From: Proteobacteria bacterium HN_bin10
Lineage (GTDB): Bacteria > Pseudomonadota > Alphaproteobacteria > Caulobacterales > Aquidulcibacteraceae
NCBI GenBank assembly: GCA_002083515.1
Contig: LWDN01000035.1
Location: 198-64,197, forward strand
DNA: 64,000 nt
Direction of reading: 5' to 3'
The position numbers and the translations under genes were made by a program. The notes under the pieces were generated by a model. The model did no database searches. It was not told where the DNA came from and was given only the letters and a program-made list of their open reading frames with translations. Shown one piece after another: positions 57,482 to 64,000 of the stretch; position 1 is the first letter of the stretch, and every line of letters begins with the position of its first letter.

Positions 57482-59670
57482 CCGCACTCGAAGCAAGTGT
57501 CGCAGCCTTCCTTGCGAACGAGCCCAGCCGCGCCGCACTTGGGGCACCCTCGGCGCGGGCTCGGGGCGCCAGCTTCAGCCGTGAACTCCGACTGGATCGC
57601 GTTCGCATCCAGGTGCTGCTGCACGATATCGCCGATGGCGGCGAGGACGCTCGGGACGTAGCGCCCGCCCATCCAGGCCCCGCCGCGCGGATCGAACACG
57701 GCTTTCAGCTCCTCGGCGACGAAGCGCACGTCGCCGCCGCGCCGAAATACTGCAGACATCATGCGCGTCAGCGCCAGGCTCCAAGCGTAGTGCTCCATAT
57801 TCTTGGAATTGAGGAAGATCTCAAAGGGGCGGACGCCATCGCCTTCCTCGACATCGTTGATGGTGACGTAGAGCGCATGCTCGGTATCCGGCCATTTGAT
57901 CTTGTAGGTGGCGCCGCCCAGTTTCGCGGGCCGTTTGGGAAGCGTGCTTTCCGATGGGCGTGGAGCGGGCGCCGGCGCGGGCGCCGAAAGCACCGAGCCC
58001 GTGATGGCGTTTGGCCGATATGTCGTGCAGCCTTTGCAACCAAGCTCGTAAGCTTGCACGTAAATGTCGGCAAAAGTCTCGAACGGAATATCCGCCGGAC
58101 AATTGACAGTTTTTGAAATGGCGCTGTCGATGAAAAGCTGCGCCGCCGCTTGCATGCGGAGGTGATCGGCTGGCGTGAGCGTCTGTGCGCTGACGAAGGC
58201 GTGCGTGGGCGGCGCGATCTCGCCGTGCAGCCGCCGCCACTGCGCCATGGCGTAGTCTTCGACGGCTTCTTCGCGCGTGCTTCCATCGGCTTGGCGCACC
58301 TTGCGCGTGTAGCCGAAGGCGAACACCGGCTCGACGCCGGAAGAGACGTTGCCGGCGATCAGCGACGTCGTGCCGGTGGGCGCGATGGTCGTGAGGCACG
58401 CATTGCGCAAGCCATGCTCAGCGATGAGCGCGCGCGTCTCGCCGTCGAGCGACCGGAGATTGGGGCGATCGAGCATCGACCGGTCCCAGAGCGGGAAAGC
58501 GCCTTTCTCCTCGGCGAGTCGCGCCGAGGCCCGGTATGCGGCGCGCTTGATCGCGCCGAGCCATCTTTCGGTGAGGGCGACGGCTTCGTCCGCTCCATAT
58601 CGCGCGCCGCAAAGGATCAACGCGTCGGCCAAGCCGGTCACGCCGAGCCCGATGCGGCGCTTGGCCTTCGCCTCGACTTCCTGTTGGGGCAGGGGATAGT
58701 TGGAAATGTCGATGACGTTGTCGAGCATGCGCACGGCTGTGGCGGTCAGTGCTTCGAGCGCGTGCTCATTCATGGACGCGTGAGCCTCGAAGGGGCGTTC
58801 GACTAGGCGGGCCAGGTTGATCGCCCCTAAGAGACAGGCGCCATAGGGTGGAAGCGGTTGTTCGCCGCATGGGTTGGTGGCGGCGACGGTCTCGATGCCG
58901 GCGAGGTTGTTGAGCGCATTGACGCGATCGATGAAGATGACGCCTGGCTCGGCGCCGTCATACGTCGCGCGCATGAGCCGGGCCCAGAGATCGCGGGCAG
59001 GTACGGTGCGGTAAACCACATCGCCGAAACACAACGGCCAGTCCGCGCCGGAGGTGAGCGCCGACATGAAGGCGTTGGTTACAAGAACCGAGAGGTTGAA
59101 GTTGCGGAACCGCGAGGCGTCGCGTTTCGCATCGATGAAGCTCTCGATGTCCGGGTGATCGATCCTTAGGCAGCCCATCATGGCGCCGCGGCGCGAGCCC
59201 GCGCTCATGACTGTGCGGCACATGGCGTCCCAGACATCCATAAACGAGAGCGGACCTGACGCTTCAGCGCCCACGCCGCGCACGGGTGCGCCTTTCGGGC
59301 GGATGGTGGAGAAATCCATGCCGACGCCTCCGCCCTGCTGCATGGTCATGGCCGCTTCGCGCACGTGGGCAAAAATGCCCTCGAGCGTGTCGGGTATCGT
59401 CCCCATGACGAAGCAGTTGAAGAGCGTGACCTGGCGGCCGGTGCCGGCGCCCGCCAGAATCCGGCCGGCTGGCAGGAACTTGAAGTCGCTCAGCGCGTCC
59501 AGAAACTGGGCGCGCATGTTCAGTCGGTCCTGCGGGCGCTCGGCTTCGGCCAGTGCGGCCGCGACCCGCGCCCAGGTGGCTGCGACATCCGGCTCGGGCT
59601 CGCCTTGAGGCGGCGCAAAGCGATACTTGGCTGACCAGATTTCCGAGGCGATGGCGGCGTCGAAGGCCAT
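57463..59670 (-). CDS. nrdJ: adenosylcobalamin-dependent (class II) ribonucleotide reductase
   Basis: NrdJ makes dNTPs from NTPs or NDPs with a B12 radical and works with or without oxygen. The 735-residue protein has the catalytic NPCGEQPLPPYGACLLGAIN and the glycine-rich QQGGGVGMDFSTIRP. The IAPTGTTSLIAGNVSSGVEP loop follows, and a C-terminal zinc-ribbon/redox tail contains CPKCGAAGLVRKEGCDTCFE. The start is MAFDAAIASEIWSAKY; upstream in-frame codons are not family-like. Its position between nar and moa genes suits an anaerobic lifestyle. It is divergent from moaD. Confidence 0.93.
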   Translation of the reverse strand: MAFDAAIASEIWSAKYRFAPPQGEPEPDVAATWARVAAALAEAERPQDRLNMRAQFLDALSDFKFLPAGRILAGAGTGRQVTLFNCFVMGTIPDTLEGIFAHVREAAMTMQQGGGVGMDFSTIRPKGAPVRGVGAEASGPLSFMDVWDAMCRTVMSAGSRRGAMMGCLRIDHPDIESFIDAKRDASRFRNFNLSVLVTNAFMSALTSGADWPLCFGDVVYRTVPARDLWARLMRATYDGAEPGVIFIDRVNALNNLAGIETVAATNPCGEQPLPPYGACLLGAINLARLVERPFEAHASMNEHALEALTATAVRMLDNVIDISNYPLPQQEVEAKAKRRIGLGVTGLADALILCGARYGADEAVALTERWLGAIKRAAYRASARLAEEKGAFPLWDRSMLDRPNLRSLDGETRALIAEHGLRNACLTTIAPTGTTSLIAGNVSSGVEPVFAFGYTRKVRQADGSTREEAVEDYAMAQWRRLHGEIAPPTHAFVSAQTLTPADHLRMQAAAQLFIDSAISKTVNCPADIPFETFADIYVQAYELGCKGCTTYRPNAITGSVLSAPAPAPAPRPSESTLPKRPAKLGGATYKIKWPDTEHALYVTINDVEEGDGVRPFEIFLNSKNMEHYAWSLALTRMMSAVFRRGGDVRFVAEELKAVFDPRGGAWMGGRYVPSVLAAIGDIVQQHLDANAIQSEFTAEAGAPSPRRGCPKCGAAGLVRKEGCDTCFECGYSKCG

Positions 59671-59871
59671 GGGCGTTGTCCCTGTATGCGGCGCGCCCGA
59701 ACGACGGCCAGCTTCGACACGACAATCAGAACCGCTTCGCGCGAATTCCAAATGACCGGAGCCGCTGGCGCGCTTGGGCGTGCTCAATAGGCCGCTTCAA
59801 ATCCATCAAGCGGGTTTGGCGCCGGTCGCAGTAGATTTGCGCGCAGTCAGGACTCAGGAGCCGACACCAAA

Positions 59872-60126
59872 ATGGCGCGTGTGCTTTTCTTCGGCCGGTT
59901 GCGCGACGCAGCTGGGTGCAGCGAGCGCGACGTCGAGCTTGAGCATGCCATCGCCCTATCCGCGTTTCGCCGGCTGGCCGCGTCCGGCGATCGCGAGTTC
60001 GAGGCGGCGCTTTCGGCGCCGTCGGTGCGGGTCGCCATCAACGCCGAAATGACCTCGCTTGGGGCCGCATGCAGCGTGTCACCCACGGACGAGGTTGCGT
60101 TCATGCCGCCGTTTTCGGGAGGTTGA
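59872..60126 (+). CDS. moaD: molybdopterin synthase small subunit MoaD
   Basis: MoaD is the sulfur carrier of molybdopterin synthase; its C-terminal Gly-Gly is thiocarboxylated. The 84-residue ubiquitin-like protein starts VLFFGRLRDAAGCSE and ends DEVAFMPPFSGG. It is the first gene of the moaD-permease-moaE-moaB-moaC-moeA run, divergent from nrdJ. Confidence 0.93.
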   Translation: MARVLFFGRLRDAAGCSERDVELEHAIALSAFRRLAASGDREFEAALSAPSVRVAINAEMTSLGAACSVSPTDEVAFMPPFSGG

Positions 60127-60132
60127 GCGGTC

Positions 60133-60876
60133 ATGCCGTTGGACCCAGCCATTATTGCGATGCTGGCGCTCGCGGTGTTCGCGGCGGCGGCGATCTATTC
60201 GTCCGTCGGGCACGGAGGCGCGTCAGCTTACATCGCGCTTATGGCGCTTGCCGGCTTGGCGCCGGAGGAGATCAGGCCCGCGGCGTTGATTCTGAATGTG
60301 GTGGTCGCGGGCCTTGGCGCATTTCGCTTCGTCAGCGCCGGGCGCTTTGACGCCAGTGTGTTCTGGCCGTTTGCGATAACCGCGATCCCCGCCGCCTATG
60401 TCACCGGCGGCATGGATGTGCCGGCGGCGATCTATCGGCCATTGCTCGCCGCGGCCCTTGCCGCGGCCGCGCTCCGCTATCTTGTCTGGCCGCAGATAGA
60501 TGCGGCGAAGCCCGCGCGCGCGCCATCTTTGGCGATTGCGTTGCCGAGCGGCGCGGCGCTTGGCGCGCTGGCGGGACTGACGGGGATAGGCGGCGGCGTC
60601 TATCTCTCGCCGCTGCTGGTGTTTGCCGGATGGGCCGATGCGCAGAAAGCGACCGGCATCGCCGCGTGCTTCATCGTCGTGAACTCGTTGGCAGGGCTAA
60701 CGGGGCGGCTGTCGTCATTGTCCGCCGTGCCGGACTTCCTGCCATGGTTGGCTCTGGCCGCTGTCGGCGGCGCGGTGATCGGCACGACCTTGAGCTTGAA
60801 GCGGCTGAGCAAGAAGGGGGTCTTGCGTGTGATGGGCGCGGTGCTTGGACTGGCCGCCGCGGCGTTGGTGACATGA
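60133..60876 (+). CDS. TauE/SafE-family membrane permease
   Basis: The 247-residue membrane protein has about eight hydrophobic segments in two repeats, with the TauE/SafE motifs IYSSVGHGGASAYIALMALA and LAGLTGIGGGVYLSPLLVFA. This family exports or imports sulfite, sulfonates and similar oxyanions; the substrate here is unknown. It sits inside the moa cluster, 6 bp after moaD and overlapping moaE by 4 bp. A link to sulfur or molybdate handling for the cofactor is possible but inferred. Confidence 0.85.
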   Translation: MPLDPAIIAMLALAVFAAAAIYSSVGHGGASAYIALMALAGLAPEEIRPAALILNVVVAGLGAFRFVSAGRFDASVFWPFAITAIPAAYVTGGMDVPAAIYRPLLAAALAAAALRYLVWPQIDAAKPARAPSLAIALPSGAALGALAGLTGIGGGVYLSPLLVFAGWADAQKATGIAACFIVVNSLAGLTGRLSSLSAVPDFLPWLALAAVGGAVIGTTLSLKRLSKKGVLRVMGAVLGLAAAALVT

Positions 60877-61340
60877 TGCGCGTGGAACTCTCAGCCGGCG
60901 CGTTTTCACCCGAAGCGGAGATGGCGGCGTTCTCACTGAGCAACATGATCGGCGCCGTCGCGAGCTTCGTCGGTTATTGCCGCGATGAGGGCGGCGTCGT
61001 GCGGCAGCTGGAACTTGAGCATTATCCCGGCTTCAGCGAAGCACGCGTGAAGGAACTGGTTCGGGCCGTCGCCGAGAAGCATTCGCTCATCGACGTGCTT
61101 GTGGTTCATCGCGTCGGCGCGATCCCGGCTGGCGATCCGATCGTCCTGGTGGCCGCGTCCAGCGCCCACCGGGCGCCGGCATTGGCGGCGGTGGCCGAGT
61201 TGATGGACGATCTGAAGACGGAAGCGCCGATCTGGAAGAAAGAAGTCGGCGCGCGTGGTGAATCCTGGATCGAGCCGACGCGGCAAGACTACCTTGCCGC
61301 AGCCGGTCGGCGCCAGGCGCATGGGAAGCAAGCATCATGA
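60873..61340 (+). CDS. moaE: molybdopterin synthase catalytic subunit MoaE
   Basis: MoaE, with MoaD, inserts the two dithiolene sulfurs into precursor Z. The 155-residue protein has GAVASFVGYCRDEGGVVRQL, LELEHYPGFSEARVKELV, the conserved VVHRVGAIPAGDPIVLVAAS and the lysines of the active site in KTEAPIWKKEV. The start overlaps the permease stop (ATGA) and the 3' end overlaps moaB by 4 bp. Confidence 0.94.
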   Translation: MMRVELSAGAFSPEAEMAAFSLSNMIGAVASFVGYCRDEGGVVRQLELEHYPGFSEARVKELVRAVAEKHSLIDVLVVHRVGAIPAGDPIVLVAASSAHRAPALAAVAELMDDLKTEAPIWKKEVGARGESWIEPTRQDYLAAAGRRQAHGKQAS

Positions 61341-61915
61341 TTCCCGAAGCTGTTTCGCTCGCACCCGGTGGAGAGCTGCGCGAGGACTTGCCCTTCAAGC
61401 CGGTGCGCATTGCCGTCATCACGGTCTCCGATACGCGCACGATCGAGACCGACACCTCGGGCGCGCTGCTGGCAAAGCGCCTTCAGGCCGATGGCCACAT
61501 CCTCGCGGATCGGCTGTTGGTCAAGGACGACGTTCGCGAGATCAGAGCCGCCGTGACGCGATTGGTTGAAAGCGGCGCCGTCGACGTGATCCTCACCACC
61601 GGCGGCACCGGTCTCACCGGCCGCGATGTCACCCCCGAAGCCATCGAGCCGCTGCTGGATAAGCGCATTGAGGGTTTCTCGACGATCTTTCATTTGGTGA
61701 GCTACGAGATGGTGGGGCTCTCGACGTTGCAATCGCGCGCTCTGGCCGGGCTCATCCAGGGCGTGATCGTATTCTGCATGCCGGGCTCGAACGGCGCCTG
61801 CAAAGACGGTTGGGACAAGATCATCCGCTGGCAACTCGATAGCCGCCACATGCCCTGCAACATGGTCGAGCTGATGCCGCGCTTCAATGAGCACATGGTC
61901 CATGACTGCGCCTGA
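61337..61915 (+). CDS. moaB: molybdenum cofactor protein MoaB
   Basis: MoaB/MogA-type proteins adenylylate molybdopterin before metal insertion. The 192-residue protein has [20 protein letters not shown], the signature [20 protein letters not shown] and [20 protein letters not shown]. Overlaps with moaE (4 bp) and moaC (14 bp) place it in one tightly coupled operon. Confidence 0.93.
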   Translation: MIPEAVSLAPGGELREDLPFKPVRIAVITVSDTRTIETDTSGALLAKRLQADGHILADRLLVKDDVREIRAAVTRLVESGAVDVILTTGGTGLTGRDVTPEAIEPLLDKRIEGFSTIFHLVSYEMVGLSTLQSRALAGLIQGVIVFCMPGSNGACKDGWDKIIRWQLDSRHMPCNMVELMPRFNEHMVHDCA

Positions 61916-62390
61916 AGATCTGACGCATCTCGATAAGGCGGGCCGCGCGCGCATGGTGGATGTCGGCGACAAGCCGATCACCGCGCGAGAGGCCTTGGCG
62001 GAAGCGTGCGTGGTCATGGCTTCGGAAACATTGGCGGCGGCTCTCGCGGGTAACGCGAAGAAGGGCGACGTACGATCGGTTGCTGAGATCGCCGGCGTTA
62101 TGGCCGGCAAGCGGACGAGCGAGCTCATTCCGCTGTGCCATCCGATTGCTCTGTCCAGCCTGATCGTCGAGGTCGCGCCCGATGACGGCTTGCCCGGGTT
62201 TCGCATCGGCGCGCGCGCCCGCACGACAGGCCAAACCGGCGTCGAGATGGAGGCGCTCACGGCGGCAAGCGTGGCGGCGCTGGCCATCTACGACATGCTG
62301 AAAGCGCTCGACCGCGGCATGCGCATCGAAGGCGTGCGGCTGTTGGAGAAAAGCGGCGGCGCATCGGGCGACTACAGGGCGGCGCGATGA
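61902..62390 (+). CDS. moaC: cyclic pyranopterin monophosphate synthase MoaC
   Basis: MoaC acts with MoaA to form the pyranopterin precursor of Moco. The 162-residue protein has [40 protein letters not shown] (with the conserved CHP) and [20 protein letters not shown]. The ATG at 61902 is chosen ([11 protein letters not shown]), giving a 14-bp overlap with moaB. moaA itself is 18 kb away, on the other side of the nar genes. Confidence 0.94.
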   Translation: MTAPEDLTHLDKAGRARMVDVGDKPITAREALAEACVVMASETLAAALAGNAKKGDVRSVAEIAGVMAGKRTSELIPLCHPIALSSLIVEVAPDDGLPGFRIGARARTTGQTGVEMEALTAASVAALAIYDMLKALDRGMRIEGVRLLEKSGGASGDYRAAR

Positions 62391-63583
62391 CGAGCGTCGC
62401 CGAGGCGCGCGCGCTGATGTTCGGCGCAATCGAAGCGGTAGGAAGCGAGATCGCGCCGTTGGCGCAAGCGCGCGGCCGCACGCTCGCCGCGCCGGTCATA
62501 GCCAAGCGCGCGCAGCCGCCCTTCGCGGCGTCGGCCATGGATGGCTACGCTTTGCGGGCGGCCGACACGCCGGGACACTTGCGGATCGTTGGGGAGTCCG
62601 CCGCCGGTCACGCCTACGCGCATCCGTTGAGAGCAGGCGAGGCAATCCGAATCTCCACCGGCGCGCCTATGCCGGAGGGCGCCGACGCCGTGCTCATCCA
62701 AGAAGAGGCTCGGGTGGAGGGCGATATGCTCTCTGCCATATCGGTGCAGAGCGGTCGTCATGTGCGGGCTCCGGGAATTGATTTCCGGGCGCGGGCGGAA
62801 TTGCTGAGCTGCGGGCGGCGTCTCGATCCGATCGCCTTGGCCCTGGCGGCGGCGAGCGGCGCTAGCGCCTTGAAGGTATCGCGACGTCCACGCGTCTCGG
62901 TCCTTTGCGGCGGAGATGAAATCGCGCCGCCGGGCGCCTCGCCTCGGTCCGATCAGATTTTCGAATCGTGCTCCTTCGCCATCTCCGCGCTGACGGAAGA
63001 GTGGGGGGCGCAAGCGTTCCGGTCCGATCCATTGCCCGACGACCCCGATGCGATCGAACGCGCGGCGAGCGAAGCGCTTCGCTCGTCCGATCTCGTCGTG
63101 TTTGTGGGGTCGGCCTCGGTTGGACCGCACGATCACGCCAAACCCGCATTTGAACGGTGCGGCGCGAAACTGATTGTCCGCAAGGTGGACATGCGGCCCG
63201 GCAAACCGACCTGGTTCGCAACCTCGCCTCATGCGCCGGTGCTTGGCCTGCCCGGAAATCCCGCTTCGGCCATTGTCGCGGCGCTGCTGTTTCTGAGGCC
63301 GCTGATCGAACGCATGCTTGGCCGCGACGGAGACATCTCCCTGTCGCATGCCCGCCTCGTCTCAGCGTTGCCGGCGAACGGCGGGCGTGAGGCCTATCTC
63401 CGTGCGCGGACCTGGGCGCTGAACGGCGAGAGGCGGGTCGAGGCGCTCGCGGAACAGGATTCGTCGCTGCTCTCGGTATTCGCAGGCGCGAACGCTTTGC
63501 TGGTGCGGCGCGCGGGCGCGGGCTGCATCGAGGCCGGCGCGCTCGTGGAATTCTTGCCTCTCCGGGGCGAGCCGGATTTGTAA
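62387..63583 (+). CDS. moeA: molybdopterin molybdenumtransferase MoeA
   Basis: MoeA inserts molybdate into adenylylated molybdopterin. The 398-residue protein has the N-terminal [40 protein letters not shown] and the central MoCF-binding domain ([20 protein letters not shown]). [20 protein letters not shown] follows. It overlaps moaC by 4 bp and ends the moa operon; about 100 bp of non-coding sequence separate it from the tRNA. Confidence 0.94.
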   Translation: MTSVAEARALMFGAIEAVGSEIAPLAQARGRTLAAPVIAKRAQPPFAASAMDGYALRAADTPGHLRIVGESAAGHAYAHPLRAGEAIRISTGAPMPEGADAVLIQEEARVEGDMLSAISVQSGRHVRAPGIDFRARAELLSCGRRLDPIALALAAASGASALKVSRRPRVSVLCGGDEIAPPGASPRSDQIFESCSFAISALTEEWGAQAFRSDPLPDDPDAIERAASEALRSSDLVVFVGSASVGPHDHAKPAFERCGAKLIVRKVDMRPGKPTWFATSPHAPVLGLPGNPASAIVAALLFLRPLIERMLGRDGDISLSHARLVSALPANGGREAYLRARTWALNGERRVEALAEQDSSLLSVFAGANALLVRRAGAGCIEAGALVEFLPLRGEPDL

Positions 63584-63602
63584 TGCGCTTCTCAGGGCAA
63601 GA

Positions 63603-63618
63603 GCGCGATCATTCGCGC
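63603..63618 (+). terminator. weak candidate terminator after moeA
   Basis: GCGCGA-TCAT-TCGCGC forms a perfect 6-bp stem 20 bp behind the moeA stop and is followed by GGTTTC rather than a strong T-run. A role as terminator is only possible, not certain. Confidence 0.3.
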
Positions 63619-63688
63619 GGTTTCGGCGAGGTCCGGGGCTTTTGCCGCGCGCGGTGCGCGATTCACATATTGTACGAAAAAGAACAAA

Positions 63689-63773
<85 letters not shown>

Positions 63774-63895
63774 CCAGAGCGAACTCCGGAGCCGGCGGAT
63801 TTAGGGGAGCCCGCACCCTGCGTCAATGCGCGGGCAGGCTATATTCGGGCGGGGCCATCGGCGGGGCAAATTGCGGGCGAAAGGCAAGTTCCGCC

Positions 63896-64000
63896 ATGGA
63901 CATTGAGCTCGAAGGGCCGGGCGCGTTCGCCGTCGATGTGGTCGGCGAGGCGCAATACCAGGATGTGCTCGAAGCAGCGGGCGAAGCCGGCGCGGTGGTC
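63896..64000 (+). CDS. unidentified protein, 5' end only
   Basis: Thirty-five codons, MDIELEGPGAFAVDVVGEAQ followed by YQDVLEAAGEAGAVV, run off the right edge. The AFAVDVVGEAQYQDVLE stretch is reminiscent of the start of HIRAN-type domains (VVGE-x-x-Y-Q). The fragment is too short to decide. AAGGCAAG lies upstream as a weak ribosome-binding site. Confidence 0.5.
   Translation, partial: MDIELEGPGAFAVDVVGEAQYQDVLEAAGEAGAVV

Noticed and set aside
59796..59809. TTCAAATCCATCAA between nrdJ and moaD as an FNR/DNR box
   Set aside because: Only one half-site is good; two mismatches in the other half make it no better than chance in this region.

Overview
The window is a high-GC alphaproteobacterial chromosome segment. 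Several things point to the Caulobacterales/Hyphomonadaceae neighbourhood, although no rRNA or other marker is present to prove it: the dnaG-rpoD pair, the lptC-lptA-lptB-rpoN order, a long-form hpf next to ptsN, very GC-rich third codon positions, and many TonB/lipoprotein-type envelope genes. There is no prophage, IS transposase or CRISPR array.

Layout. 1-3826: rpoD (3' part outside the window) and dnaG on the minus strand. 4030-6763: a SIMPL-domain secreted protein, a 2-hydroxyacid dehydrogenase and dusB. 6775-8335: two toxin-antitoxin modules back to back at the 5' end of dusB; the first (HigBA-like) is bracketed by a 53-bp direct repeat that copies the dusB start. 8490-13704: a secreted TPR protein, carA and a lipoprotein of the S9 peptidase fold that has lost its catalytic Ser and His. 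13701-19091: a surface-polysaccharide cluster (two GT2 glycosyltransferases, an epimerase, an FkbM methyltransferase with a coiled-coil tail, a hexapeptide-type protein). 19088-37798: ptsN, hpf, rpoN, lptB, lptA, lptC and rnd all lie on the minus strand in conserved order, but two blocks of accessory genes break them apart. One block holds a transporter, a DUF2785 lipoprotein, Uma2 and DUF4160/DUF2442. The other holds a TIR-membrane gene pair, a PQQ-type dehydrogenase and a tyrosine-catabolism block of MarR, hpd, VOC, CMD, maiA and FAH. 37993-41862: a TonB-dependent receptor without a signal peptide and an M49-like metallopeptidase lipoprotein.

42059-63583 is a nitrate-respiration island. It contains moaA, a Crp/Fnr regulator without an Fe-S cysteine cluster (NarR/DNR-like), a double-length NarK, narG, narH, narJ, an outer-membrane beta-barrel gene inserted before narI, narI, a PpiC-like accessory gene that lacks its PpiC core, hemerythrin, beta-carbonic anhydrase, mobA, a convergent class II ribonucleotide reductase (nrdJ), and moaD, a TauE/SafE permease, moaE, moaB, moaC and moeA. 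FNR/DNR-type palindromes (TTGAT-N4-ATCAA and variants) lie upstream of moaA and narK. The island therefore encodes nitrate uptake, the Mo enzyme, its cofactor and an oxygen-independent dNTP supply. No nitrite, NO or N2O reductase is present here. A tRNA-Leu(CAG) and the start of an unidentified gene close the window.

Between genes there are three kinds of palindromic repeat: four copies of a ~105-bp element with CGTCATTCCGG ends, four REP-like GGACCGC/GCGGTCC or GCCGGC hairpin elements, and one ~130-bp CTCGCCC element. Several abut or overlap gene starts and may have affected them: the TonB receptor, the asparaginase and the FAH gene.
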